In this document: in pieces, positions 17,701 to 26,589 of the stretch
Position numbering within the stretch: the stretch's first letter is position 1
Layout of the letters: each line of letters begins with the position of its first letter
Notes under the pieces: model-generated
Told to the model about the DNA's origin: nothing
Databases searched by the model: none
What the model saw: the letters and a program-made list of their open reading frames with translations, nothing else
NCBI GenBank assembly: GCA_046347945.1
Contig: JAXMFB010000006.1
Span: 124,001 to 188,000 of the forward strand
Length of the DNA: 64,000 nt
Source of the DNA: Zeimonas sp046347945
GTDB taxonomy: Bacteria; Pseudomonadota; Gammaproteobacteria; Burkholderiales; Burkholderiaceae_E
Direction of reading: 5' to 3'
Made by a program: the position numbers and the translations under genes

Positions 17701-17728
17701 TTCACCGCCCCTGCCCCGGGAGTAGACT
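17701..17728 (+). promoter_or_regulatory. Possible promoter of the korCAB operon
   Basis: TTCACC (17701-17706) and TAGACT (17723-17728) are 16 bases apart, with a start point near 17735. Both boxes are imperfect. The -10 is the same hexamer as in the better-supported mdh promoter. The divergent promoter of the PA2779-type gene must also lie in this 246-base gap. Confidence 0.35.
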
Positions 17729-17802
17729 TCGCGAACCGGAAGGAACGAAGAATGCGCCGCGCGCACACGCGGCCGATCCGAGCGCTGCACAGGAGGAGAC
17801 CG

Positions 17803-19632
17803 TTGCAGGCGACCGATGTCCGCGATCCCGACTACTTCCACCGCGTGGTGGACTGCCAGTGGGCCTGCCCGGCCCACACTCCCGTCCCCGAGTACATCCG
17901 GCTGATTGCCGCGGGCCGGTATGCCGACGCGTACCTGGTCAACTGGCGCTCGAACGTGTTCCCGGGCATCCTCGGTCGAACCTGCGACCGGCCCTGCGAG
18001 CCTGCGTGCCGGCGCGGCCGCGTCGAGGCACAACAGACGCCGGCGCCCGAACCGGTCGCGATCTGCCGCCTCAAGCGCGTCGCGGCCGACTTCAAGGACG
18101 ACATCCGCCATCGGCTTCCCAGGCGCGCGGCACGGCCCAACGGGCGTCGCATCGCCTGCGTGGGCGGCGGCCCTGCCTCGCTCACCGTGGCGCGCGATCT
18201 CGCACCGCTGGGCTATTCGGTGACGGTGTTCGACCAGGACGCGCGTGCAGGCGGCATGATCCGCACGCAGATCCCGCGCTTCCGCCTGCCCGAAGCCGTG
18301 ATCGACGAGGAGACCGGCTACGTGCTCGACCTCGGCGTCGAGTTCCGCGGCGGCGAGCGCGTCGGCTCGCTGCGCGCACTGCTCGACCAGGGCTACGACG
18401 CGGTCTTCGTCGGCTGCGGCGCGCCACGCGGCCGCGACCTCGACCTGCCCGGCCGCGCCGAAGCCGCGGAGCATGTCCGGGTCGGCATCGAGTGGCTTGC
18501 GTCGGTGTCGTTCGGCCACGTCGAACGCGTCGGAAAGCGCGTGATCGTGCTCGGCGGCGGCAACACCGCGATGGACTGCTGCCGCACCGCACGGCGCCTC
18601 GGCGGCGCGGACGTGAAGGTGATCGTACGCTCCGGGTTCGACGAGATGAAGGCGTCGCCCTGGGAGAAGGAGGACGCGATGCACGAAGGCATCCCGATCC
18701 TCAACTACCTGGTGCCGAAGGCGTTCCTGCACGACGCAGGGCGGCTCACCGGGATGCGCTTCGAGAAGGTCGAGGCGCGCTTCGACGAGCGCGGCCGCCG
18801 CAAGCTCGTGCCCACCTGCGAACCCGACCAGGTCTTCGACTGCGACGAGGTGCTCATCGCGGTCGGCCAGGAAAACGCCTTTCCGTGGATCGAGCGCGAC
18901 ATCGGCGTCGAATTCGACGAATCGGGAATGCCGGTGCTCGACAAGGTCTCGCTGCAGTCGACGTTGCCGCGCGTGTTCTTCGGCGGCGACGCCGCGCTCG
19001 GGCCGAAGAACATCATCTGGGCGGTGGCGCACGGCCACGAGGCCGCAGTGTCGATCGACCGCTTCCTTCAGGGCGAAGACGTGCGCGAGCGCCCCGCCCC
19101 GGCCGTGACGATGATCTCCCAGAAGATGGGCATCCACGAGTGGAGCTACGACAACGAGGTCGCGCGCGACGTGCGACAGAAAGTGCCATGGCGCGACGTC
19201 AACCAGGCGCTGCGCGACATCCGCGTCGAGGTCGAGCTGGGCTTCGACGCGAAGACCGCGCTGCGCGAGGCGCAGCGCTGCCTGAACTGCGACGTGCAGA
19301 CCGTCTTCACCGCGCCGCAGTGCATCGAGTGCGACGCCTGCGTCGACATCTGTCCCACCGACTGCATCACCTTCACGATGCTGCCCGCCGACGGCGACGA
19401 GCGAACCCTGCGCGCCGGGCTGCGCGCGCCGGCGCTCGACCCGAACCAGCCGCTGTACCTGGCCACCGGCCTGAAGACCGGCCGCGCGATGGTCAAGGAC
19501 GAGGACGTGTGCCTGCACTGCGGCCTGTGCGCCGAGCGCTGCCCGACCGGCGCCTGGGACATGCGCAAGTTCCTGCTGAACGTGACCCACGCCGGCCCCG
19601 GCTGCCGGACCCCGCAGAGAAAGGCCGCCTGA
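17803..19632 (+). CDS. GltD-like FAD/NAD(P) oxidoreductase fused to a ferredoxin domain (KorC-type)
   Basis: About 609 residues. The N-terminal iron-sulfur domain resembles glutamate synthase small subunit (CQWACPAHTPVPEYI, C18/C22; CDRPCEPACRRGR, C61/C65/C69). Two Rossmann motifs follow (VGGGPAS, near 130, for FAD; VLGGGNTAMD for NAD(P)). The C-terminal quarter is a 2x4Fe-4S ferredoxin (CIECDACVDICPTDC and CLHCGLCAERCP). It should pass electrons between ferredoxin-type clusters and NAD(P). Start is uncertain: TTG at 17803 has AGGAGG six bases upstream; ATG at 17752 has a weaker AAGGAA and adds 17 mostly basic residues. Its stop overlaps the next start (TGATG). It probably serves as the NADP-linked subunit of the oxidoreductase encoded next. 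Confidence 0.85.
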   Translation: MQATDVRDPDYFHRVVDCQWACPAHTPVPEYIRLIAAGRYADAYLVNWRSNVFPGILGRTCDRPCEPACRRGRVEAQQTPAPEPVAICRLKRVAADFKDDIRHRLPRRAARPNGRRIACVGGGPASLTVARDLAPLGYSVTVFDQDARAGGMIRTQIPRFRLPEAVIDEETGYVLDLGVEFRGGERVGSLRALLDQGYDAVFVGCGAPRGRDLDLPGRAEAAEHVRVGIEWLASVSFGHVERVGKRVIVLGGGNTAMDCCRTARRLGGADVKVIVRSGFDEMKASPWEKEDAMHEGIPILNYLVPKAFLHDAGRLTGMRFEKVEARFDERGRRKLVPTCEPDQVFDCDEVLIAVGQENAFPWIERDIGVEFDESGMPVLDKVSLQSTLPRVFFGGDAALGPKNIIWAVAHGHEAAVSIDRFLQGEDVRERPAPAVTMISQKMGIHEWSYDNEVARDVRQKVPWRDVNQALRDIRVEVELGFDAKTALREAQRCLNCDVQTVFTAPQCIECDACVDICPTDCITFTMLPADGDERTLRAGLRAPALDPNQPLYLATGLKTGRAMVKDEDVCLHCGLCAERCPTGAWDMRKFLLNVTHAGPGCRTPQRKAA

Positions 19633-21473
19633 TGAAGCGCATCGAAGCCGTCAACGACTTCGTCGTCAAGTTCGCCAACGTCAACGGGTCCGGATCGGCC
19701 TCGGCCAACGAGCTGTTCGCGAAGAGCTTCCTGCGCATGGGCGTTCCGGTGAGCCCGCGCAACATCTTTCCGTCGAACATCCAGGGACTGCCCACCTGGT
19801 ACGAGGTCCGGGTCACCGAGAAGGGCCACCTCGGGCGTCGCGGCGGCGTCGACCTGCTGGTTGCGATGAATCCGCAGACCTGGGACCGCGACGTCGCCGA
19901 GATCGAGCCGGGCGGATACCTGCTGTACGACAGCACCCGGCCGCTGCCGCCGTCGAAGTTCCGCGCCGACGTGCACACGATCGCCGTGCCGCTCACCGAG
20001 ATGTGCAACGCCGCCTACGGCGATCCGCGCGAGCGGCAGCTGCTGAAGAACATCATGTATGTCGGCGTGCTCGCCGCGCTGATCGGCATCGATCCGGCGG
20101 TGATCGCCGAACTGGTCGGCGAGCAGTACAAGGGCAAGGAGAAGCTGCTCACGCCGAACCTCGACGCCTTCCGCAAGGGCTACCACTACGCGCACGAGCA
20201 CCTCGAAGACACGCTCGGCTTGCGCGTGAAGCGCGCCGCCAACGTCGGCGACCGGATCTTCGTCGACGGCAACTCGGCCGCCGCGCTGGGCTGCGTCTAC
20301 GGCGGCGCCACCGTCTGCGCCTGGTATCCGATCACGCCGTCGTCGTCGGTGGCCGAGGCGTTCCAGAAGTACTGCTCGAAGCTGCGCGTCGACAAGGAGA
20401 CCGGCGAGAACCGCTTCGCGATCGTGCAGGCCGAGGACGAACTGGCGTCGATCGGCATGGTGGTGGGCGCCGGCTGGAACGGGGCCCGCGCCTTCACCGC
20501 CACCTCCGGCCCGGGCGTGTCGCTGATGACCGAGTTCATCGGCCTGGCCTACTTCGCCGAGATCCCGGTCACGATCATCGACGTCCAGCGCGGCGGACCG
20601 TCCACCGGCATGCCCACGCGCACCCAGCAGGCCGACCTGCTGGCCTGCGCGTACGCGTCGCACGGCGACACGAAGCACGTGCTGCTGTTCCCCGAAGACC
20701 CGAACGAGTGCTTCGAGTTCGCCGCACAGGCGCTCGACCTCGCCGACCGGCTGCAGACGCCGGTGTTCCTGATGACCGACCTCGACATCGGGATGAACCA
20801 GCGGCTGACCGCGCCATTCAAATGGGACGACAGCCGCCGCTACGATCGCGGCAAGGTGATGACGGCGCAGATGCTCGAGGACGGGCGCGACTTCGGCCGC
20901 TACCTCGACGTCGACGGCGACGGCATCCCGTACCGCACCTGGCCGGGCACGCACCCGGAGCGCGGCGCCTACTTCACGCGCGGCACCACCAAGGACGCGT
21001 ACGCCCGCTACTCCGAGGCCGGCCCCGACTACGTTGCCAACGTGCAGCGGCTGCTGAAGAAGTTCGAAACCGCCCGCAGCCTCGTCCCGGCCGCCATCGA
21101 GCGGCGCGCGGCGCAGCCGGCTTCGGTCGGCGCGATCTACTACGGCTCGACCAGCCCGGCGATGAGCGAGGCGCTCGAGCAGCTCGAGGCGCGTCACATG
21201 CAGGTGGACACGCTGCGGGTGCGCGCGTTCCCGTTCGGCGACGAGGTCGCGCGGTTCATCGCGGCGCACGACACGCTGTTCGTCGTCGAGCAGAACCGCG
21301 ACGGCCAGTTGCGCACGATGTTGGTCAACGAGCTGGGCGTCGACCCCGCGCGGCTCGTGCCGGTGCTGCACTTCGACGGCACGCCGATCACCGCCCGGTT
21401 CATCACCGACGCGATCGCCGAGCGCCTGTCGGGCGCCAACGTCAAGCCGCTCAAGCGCGGCAAGGTCGCCTGA
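19632..21473 (+). CDS. korA: 2-oxoacid:acceptor oxidoreductase, fused gamma-alpha subunit (KorA-type)
   Basis: A 613-residue subunit. Residues about 1-190 are the gamma domain (FANVNGSGSASANELFAKSFLRMG) and about 200-613 the pyrimidine-binding alpha domain with YPITPSSSVAE, TATSGPGVSLMTEF, RGGPSTGMPTRTQQADL and FLMTDLDIGMN. This fused arrangement is typical of 2-oxoglutarate and related 2-oxoacid:ferredoxin oxidoreductases, which oxidatively decarboxylate a 2-oxoacid to its CoA ester. Substrate cannot be proved from sequence; 2-oxoglutarate is the best guess from the KorCAB gene set. ATG overlaps the upstream stop by one base. Confidence 0.88.
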   Translation: MKRIEAVNDFVVKFANVNGSGSASANELFAKSFLRMGVPVSPRNIFPSNIQGLPTWYEVRVTEKGHLGRRGGVDLLVAMNPQTWDRDVAEIEPGGYLLYDSTRPLPPSKFRADVHTIAVPLTEMCNAAYGDPRERQLLKNIMYVGVLAALIGIDPAVIAELVGEQYKGKEKLLTPNLDAFRKGYHYAHEHLEDTLGLRVKRAANVGDRIFVDGNSAAALGCVYGGATVCAWYPITPSSSVAEAFQKYCSKLRVDKETGENRFAIVQAEDELASIGMVVGAGWNGARAFTATSGPGVSLMTEFIGLAYFAEIPVTIIDVQRGGPSTGMPTRTQQADLLACAYASHGDTKHVLLFPEDPNECFEFAAQALDLADRLQTPVFLMTDLDIGMNQRLTAPFKWDDSRRYDRGKVMTAQMLEDGRDFGRYLDVDGDGIPYRTWPGTHPERGAYFTRGTTKDAYARYSEAGPDYVANVQRLLKKFETARSLVPAAIERRAAQPASVGAIYYGSTSPAMSEALEQLEARHMQVDTLRVRAFPFGDEVARFIAAHDTLFVVEQNRDGQLRTMLVNELGVDPARLVPVLHFDGTPITARFITDAIAERLSGANVKPLKRGKVA

Positions 21474-21485
21474 GGGCCGCCCGCC

Positions 21486-22541
21486 ATGACCTATCTCGCC
21501 AAGCCCGCCCTGCACCACCCCACCTTGCCGAAGAACCGGCTCGGATTCACGCGCCGCGACTACGAGGGCAAGATCTCGACCCTGTGCGCCGGCTGCGGCC
21601 ACGACTCGATCTCGGCGGCGATCATCCAGGCCTGCTGGGAGCTCGACGTCGAGCCCCACCGTGTCGCCAAGCTCTCCGGCATCGGCTGCTCGAGCAAGAC
21701 CCCCGACTACTTCCTGGGCAATTCGCACGGCTTCAACTCGGTGCACGGCCGGATGCCGTCGGTGCTCACGGGTGCCAGCCTCGCCAACCGCGAGCTCGTC
21801 TACCTCGGCGTATCGGGCGACGGCGACTCTGCGTCGATCGGCCTGGGGCAGTTCGCGCACGTGATGCGCCGCGGCGTGAACATGACCTACATCGTCGAGA
21901 ACAACGGCGTCTACGGGCTCACCAAGGGCCAGTTCTCGGCCACCGCCGACCAGGGCTCGAAATCCAAGCGCGGCGCGGTCAACAACGACGCAGCGATCGA
22001 CCTCGTGTCGCTCGCGCTGCAACTCGGCGCAACCTACGTGGCGCGAAGTTTCTCGGGGGACAAGGCGCAACTGGTGCCGCTGATCAAGGGTGCGCTCGCG
22101 CATCGCGGCGCGGCGTTCATCGACGTCGTCAGCCCCTGCGTCGCCTTCAACAACCACGCCGGCAGCACCCGGAGCTACGACTACGTGCGCGAGCACAACG
22201 AGGCGGTCAACCGGATCGACTTCATGCCGAAGCGCGACGAGATCACCGCCGACTACCCGCCCGGCGAGGTCACCGAGATCGTCCAGCACGACGGCTCGAC
22301 GCTCAGGCTGCGCAAGCTTGCCGCCGACTTCGATGCGACCGACCGGATCGGTGCGATGACCCACGTGATGACGCACCAGGCGAAGGGCGAAATCGTCACG
22401 GGCCTGCTGTTCGTCGATCCCGACGCCGGCGACCTGCACGACCGGATCGGCACCCCGAAGACCGCGATGAACCGGCTCGACGAGGTCGCCCTCTGCCCGG
22501 GCGGCGCGATGCTCGAAAGGATCAACGCCTCGTTGCGCTGA
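21486..22541 (+). CDS. korB: 2-oxoacid:acceptor oxidoreductase, beta subunit (KorB-type)
   Basis: A 351-residue thiamine-diphosphate subunit. CAGCGHD (C34, C37) and C68 in GIGCSSKTPDY are the usual 4Fe-4S ligands; the ThDP-Mg motif is GDGDSASIG (111-119) with NNGVYGLTKGQ (140-149). FIDVVSPCVAFNNH is the conserved block that follows. It pairs with the alpha-gamma subunit 12 bases upstream. Together with the GltD-ferredoxin gene this makes a complete three-gene enzyme. A GC-rich hairpin follows the stop codon. Confidence 0.9.
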   Translation: MTYLAKPALHHPTLPKNRLGFTRRDYEGKISTLCAGCGHDSISAAIIQACWELDVEPHRVAKLSGIGCSSKTPDYFLGNSHGFNSVHGRMPSVLTGASLANRELVYLGVSGDGDSASIGLGQFAHVMRRGVNMTYIVENNGVYGLTKGQFSATADQGSKSKRGAVNNDAAIDLVSLALQLGATYVARSFSGDKAQLVPLIKGALAHRGAAFIDVVSPCVAFNNHAGSTRSYDYVREHNEAVNRIDFMPKRDEITADYPPGEVTEIVQHDGSTLRLRKLAADFDATDRIGAMTHVMTHQAKGEIVTGLLFVDPDAGDLHDRIGTPKTAMNRLDEVALCPGGAMLERINASLR

Positions 22542-22552
22542 CCCCTGGGCCT

Positions 22553-22575
22553 GCGCGCCCGCGACGCGGGCGCGC
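22553..22575 (+). terminator. GC-rich hairpin after korB
   Basis: GCGCGCCCGCG and its exact reverse complement surround a single A, giving a 9-11 bp stem 12 bases after the korB stop. No T-run follows, so it may be a transcript-stabilising or Rho-assisted end rather than a classic intrinsic terminator. Confidence 0.45.
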
Positions 22576-22936
22576 ATCGCGTCGAACCTCCCGTTGTCGC
22601 CGTCCGCCTGTTGCGCGGTGCCCACACTTGCGCGCGATCTGCGCCCGCCGATTCCCGTCGGGTGCCGCACTTCCGTCGGCAAGCGGGTGACGAGCGGCGG
22701 CCTGTCGATGACGGATGCGCGTCGCGGGAAAACTTTAGGGTCTGGTCGACCGACGTAGCCATCGCGTCGACGGACGGCAACGACGCCCGTTCCGTCCTTC
22801 CCCATCATCAGCATCGTCCCGGCTGCGCAATTCCGCGCATCCGGGCCGCGAAAAGTGTGGTAGGGCGCTGTCGCACCCACTGCTCCTGGACATCGCAAAC
22901 GACCGACCGGCTTTGCCGGCCCGAAGGAGAATCTCG
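22576..22936. other. Intergenic region upstream of the pilus operon
   Basis: About 360 bases without a supportable gene. It holds a near repeat (GTCGACCGAC, GTCGACGGAC at about 22744-22773), an isolated AT-rich run AAAACTTTAGG near 22731, and a small CCGGC-TTT-GCCGG hairpin a few bases before the ribosome-binding site of the first pilin. It must carry the pilus promoter, but I cannot place it with confidence. Confidence 0.5.
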
Positions 22937-23500
22937 ATGAAATCGCCCGTGTTCCTGAAGTCCCGCGCACCGGCGGCCGCCGTTGCGCTCGCCGCGATCG
23001 TCGCGGCATCGGTGTCCTCGCTTCCCGCGCGGGCCGCATCGTCCACCGCGACCGTCAACGTCTCGGCGACGGTCAACTCGCAGTGCAACGTCCTGACGAG
23101 TTCGCTGAACATGGGATTCGGAGCCGTCGACGTCCTCGCCACCGGTTCCGCGACCTCGAATCCCTTGCTGAGGGTGCAGTGCAACAAGGGCGCGACCGTC
23201 GGCCTCACCGCCAACAACGGCCTGCATGCCTCCGGCACCCAGAAACACATGAAGAACGCGTCGAACGCCGACGTGCTTGCGTACAGCATCCTCCAGGCGA
23301 CCGGAGCGGGCTTCAGCAGCTGCCCGGCGACGGTCGCTGCCGGCGCCGAGCTCGCCGCGACCTCGATGGACGTGTCGAGCCTGTGGAGCACGACCGGCGG
23401 ACCGCGCGACATCACGCTGTGCGGCCTGCTCGAGACGCCGCAGGCCGACGCGTCGCCGGGCAGCTACGCCGATACGGTCGTGGTCACCGTCACGTACTGA
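22937..23500 (+). CDS. Csu-type fimbrial major subunit (spore coat U domain)
   Basis: A 187-residue secreted protein with a signal peptide (residues 1 to about 33, ending PARA) and one SCPU/spore coat U domain: ATVNVSATVNSQCNVLTSSLNMGFGAVDVL near the start, four cysteines, and the C-terminal strand SYADTVVVTVTY that would be donated in chaperone-usher assembly. AAGGAG lies 7 bases before the ATG at 22937; an earlier ATG at 22913 has no such site. As the first gene of a subunit-chaperone-usher-subunit operon it is probably the main pilus subunit. Confidence 0.88.
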   Translation: MKSPVFLKSRAPAAAVALAAIVAASVSSLPARAASSTATVNVSATVNSQCNVLTSSLNMGFGAVDVLATGSATSNPLLRVQCNKGATVGLTANNGLHASGTQKHMKNASNADVLAYSILQATGAGFSSCPATVAAGAELAATSMDVSSLWSTTGGPRDITLCGLLETPQADASPGSYADTVVVTVTY

Positions 23501-23522
23501 GCTGCGGCGGGGAGCAGACAGG

Positions 23523-24257
23523 ATGAGATGCCTTCGAACGCTGGCCGCCATCGCGCTGCTGGGCCTTGCGCCAGTCTCCTGGGCGGCCAGCGGGTTCGGC
23601 ATCTCCCCGCTCAGGCTCGATCTCTCGGCGGCGCAGCCGACGGCATCGTACGTGCTGACGAACTCCGGCGACACGCCGGTCGTGATCCAGACGCAGCCGC
23701 GCGCGTGGCGCCAGGAACAGGGCCGCGACGTCCTGGGCGACACGCGCGCGTTCCTGGTGAACCCGGCGATCGTCCGGCTCCAGCCGGGCGAATCGCAGGT
23801 CGTCCGGGTGGCGCTGCGCGCCGCGCCGGACCGCGAGCGCGAGACCGGGTACCGGATGCACTTCACCGAGGTGCCGCAGGCGGACGAGCCGGCCAGGGCC
23901 GACGCAGCGATGACTGTCCGGCTGGTCAAGCGGATGGACCTGCCGGTGTTCGTCGCTCCCGTCGCCGGCGAGGCCAGGCCGCGCGGTACCCTCAAGGCCA
24001 GCGTCGAGGGCTCGACCCTGCGGCTGCTGGCCTCGAACGAAGGCACCGCGCATTGGCGACTCGGCGACCTCGTGGTCGCCGACGCAGGCACCGGCAGCGT
24101 GCTCGGCAACCCGCTGGTGGTCAGCGTCCTGCCCGGCGGCATGCGCGCCGTCGAGATCCCGTTGAAGCATGGCGCAATCCCCGCCGCAGTCACGGTCAAG
24201 GGTGATGCCGGAGGGGAACCCTTTGAAGCCCGGATCCCGGTCGAGAAGGATCGGTAG
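23523..24257 (+). CDS. Periplasmic fimbrial chaperone (PapD/CsuC-like)
   Basis: A 244-residue protein with a signal peptide (to about residue 22, VSWAAS) and a two-domain immunoglobulin fold. ISPLRLDLSAAQPTASYVLTNSGDTPVVIQ starts the first domain; RAFLVNPAIVRLQPGESQVVRVALR supplies the conserved subunit-binding edge and arginine, and YRMHFTEVP is the usual end of domain one. It should hold pilin subunits folded in the periplasm and hand them to the usher. It starts 22 bases after the pilin and its 3' end overlaps the usher gene. Confidence 0.9.
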   Translation: MRCLRTLAAIALLGLAPVSWAASGFGISPLRLDLSAAQPTASYVLTNSGDTPVVIQTQPRAWRQEQGRDVLGDTRAFLVNPAIVRLQPGESQVVRVALRAAPDRERETGYRMHFTEVPQADEPARADAAMTVRLVKRMDLPVFVAPVAGEARPRGTLKASVEGSTLRLLASNEGTAHWRLGDLVVADAGTGSVLGNPLVVSVLPGGMRAVEIPLKHGAIPAAVTVKGDAGGEPFEARIPVEKDR

Positions 24258-26589
24258 GCTCGACCCCGCGCGTCTCGCAGCGCTCGTTGCCTCGCTGGCC
24301 GCAACGTTCGCTTCGCCGCTCGAGGCGGCACCCCAGCCGAACCTCGGCAGTTACGAGGTGACCGTCAACACGCGCCGCATCGACGGCGCGGTGTTCGCCG
24401 CCCGCGACGACTCGGATCGCCTGTACATCGACGAGAGCGCCTTGCGCGAGTGGCGGGTCCGCTATGCGGACATCGAGCGCATTTCGATCGACGGCACGTC
24501 GCTGGTCGCGGTCGACTCGATCCCCGGCACCCGTTACCAGTTCGACGAGCGAGCGCAGTCGATCGCGCTGACCTTCGCCCCGGAGAGCCTGCGCGGATCG
24601 ATGTTCGGAATCCGCACCGGCGGCCATGCGCCCGCGCCGAAACCGCCGCCCTGGGGCGGCTTCCTGAATTACTCGCTGTTCGGGTACGCATCGGGCGGCC
24701 AGTCCCATGCCTCGGGTCTGTTCGAGGCGGGGGTGTTCGGGCCCCGCGGCACCGGCATCGCGAGCTTCGGCCTGAACACCGCCGCGGCCAGCGGGCAGAC
24801 CCGCGACGCGGTCCGGCTGGACACGACCTGGCGCAGCGACGATCCGGGCTCGCTGCGCACGACGGTCGTCGGCGACACGATCAGCCGGCCGGGATTCTAT
24901 GGACGACCGGTGCGCATCGGCGGCGTGCAGTACGGCACCAATTTCTGGCTGCAACCGGGATACGTGACGACGCCGCTGCTGGCGCTGAAGGGAACGGCCG
25001 CCCTGCCGTCGACCGTCGACGTGTTCGTGAACAACCAGCGCGTCGGCTCGCAGGCCGTCGAACCGGGGCCGTTCGAGATCACCAACGTGCCGGCGGTCAG
25101 CGGCAGCGGGTCGATCCAGCTGGTCGTCCGCGACGCCTTCGGACAGCAGCAGGTCATCTCGCAGTCGTTCTACGGCAGCCCGGTGCTGCTCGGCGCCGGG
25201 CTGGACGACTTCGCCTTCAGCCTGGGCGCGCAGCGTCGCAACTACGGGATCGAGAGCTTCGACTACGACGGCCTGCAGGGCTCGGCGCTGTGGCGCCGCG
25301 GGCTGACCGACGCGATCACGGCCGAAGGCCGTGCCGAGGCCGACCCGGCCGTGCGCTCGGCCGGACTGGCCATCGACTTCCGTGTCGGCCGGCTCGGGAT
25401 CGGGTCGGCGGGCGTCGCCGCCAGCCAGGGCGACGCCGGCTCCGGCGCGCTCGGCGTCGCCGGCTTCGAGCACCAGGGTCGGCGGTTCAGCGCCGGCGTG
25501 CGCGCCACGCTGGCCAGCGAGCGCTTCCGCCAGGCCGGCGACGACGCCCTGATCGTCACCCCGCGGCGCAACCTCGCCGCGCACGCGGCGGTCAACCTCG
25601 GCATGCTGGGCTCGCTGGGGGCCGCCTGGGTGTCGCAGCGATTCGACGATCCGGCGCGCCCCGACGTCTCCACCGGTGTCCTCACCTGGTCGACCGGCCT
25701 GGGCGCATGGGGCGCGCTGACGGTGTCGGCCAGCCGGATCAGCTCGCCGGTGCGCAGCACGGCGGTCTTCGCCGCCATCTCGATCCCGCTGGGCAAGCAG
25801 GGAATGGTCGCCGCGGCCACCACGGCGCGCGAGGTCTCCGGCGGGTCCGGCCTGGATCGCCAGACGGTGTCGCTGCAGAAGTCGGCGCCGGCCTACGGCG
25901 AGGGATTCGGGTTCTCGCTTTACAGCGACAGCGATCGTCGCGCCCAGGCGGGCGCGACGCTGGTCACGCGGCATGCGGTGCTGCGCGGCGAGGTGGCCGA
26001 CGCCAGGGGAACGACCGCGGCGCGTGTCGCCGTCGAGGGCGGCATCGGCGTGGTCGGGGGGCACGCGTTCCTCTCGCGGCCCATCGTCGACAGTTTCGCG
26101 CTGGTGTCGACCGGCGGCGTCGAAGGGGTAACGGTGACGCAGGAGAACCAGCCGGTGGGCAAGACCGATCGCGACGGCCTGTTGCTGATCACGCCGCTGC
26201 GCGCCTACCTGCCCAACCGGATCGCCGTCGATCCGCTAAGCGCGCCGATTGGCGTCGGCCTCGGCGACACCACGCAGCAGATCACGCCGATGTGGCGCTC
26301 CGGGAACGTCGTCGAGTTCGACATGCGCCGCGGGCGCAGCGCCCTGGTCCGGTTGCAGCTGGCCGACGGCACGCCGGTGCCCTCCGGCGCCCGCGTCTCG
26401 AACCTCGACACCGGCGAGCGGCTTGCCGTGGGCCTGGACGGACAGGTGTTCATGTCGGGTTTGCCGGACACGGGTGCGCGGGTTAGAGTCGAGTGGAACC
26501 GCACGGCGTGCGACGTGGCGGTGATTCCCGAAGGCAACGATCCCGTGCTCGACCTCGGACCCTATCCATGCAGCGGCGCGCGGCCGTGA
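24223..26589 (+). CDS. Outer membrane fimbrial usher (CsuD/FimD-like)
   Basis: About 788 residues forming the outer-membrane pore for pilus assembly. A signal peptide ends near SPLEAAPQPN. The N-terminal periplasmic domain (YEVTVNTRRIDGAVFAARDD) is followed by the barrel with many alternating strands and a mid-barrel plug (STVDVFVNNQRVGSQAVEPGPFEITNVPAVSGSGSIQLVVRDAFGQQQ), then the C-terminal beta domains (TDRDGLLLITPLRAYLPNRI). TTG at 24223 has GGAGGGG six bases upstream; ATG starts at 24205 or 24169 are alternatives, and all overlap the chaperone gene. It is a little shorter than classical FimD, as usual for Csu-type ushers. Confidence 0.88.
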   Translation: MKPGSRSRRIGRLDPARLAALVASLAATFASPLEAAPQPNLGSYEVTVNTRRIDGAVFAARDDSDRLYIDESALREWRVRYADIERISIDGTSLVAVDSIPGTRYQFDERAQSIALTFAPESLRGSMFGIRTGGHAPAPKPPPWGGFLNYSLFGYASGGQSHASGLFEAGVFGPRGTGIASFGLNTAAASGQTRDAVRLDTTWRSDDPGSLRTTVVGDTISRPGFYGRPVRIGGVQYGTNFWLQPGYVTTPLLALKGTAALPSTVDVFVNNQRVGSQAVEPGPFEITNVPAVSGSGSIQLVVRDAFGQQQVISQSFYGSPVLLGAGLDDFAFSLGAQRRNYGIESFDYDGLQGSALWRRGLTDAITAEGRAEADPAVRSAGLAIDFRVGRLGIGSAGVAASQGDAGSGALGVAGFEHQGRRFSAGVRATLASERFRQAGDDALIVTPRRNLAAHAAVNLGMLGSLGAAWVSQRFDDPARPDVSTGVLTWSTGLGAWGALTVSASRISSPVRSTAVFAAISIPLGKQGMVAAATTAREVSGGSGLDRQTVSLQKSAPAYGEGFGFSLYSDSDRRAQAGATLVTRHAVLRGEVADARGTTAARVAVEGGIGVVGGHAFLSRPIVDSFALVSTGGVEGVTVTQENQPVGKTDRDGLLLITPLRAYLPNRIAVDPLSAPIGVGLGDTTQQITPMWRSGNVVEFDMRRGRSALVRLQLADGTPVPSGARVSNLDTGERLAVGLDGQVFMSGLPDTGARVRVEWNRTACDVAVIPEGNDPVLDLGPYPCSGARP

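Noticed and set aside
19146..23039. A 1297-codon minus-strand frame opposite korA and korB
   Set aside because: Antisense shadow with His/Arg/Val-rich composition and no domain.
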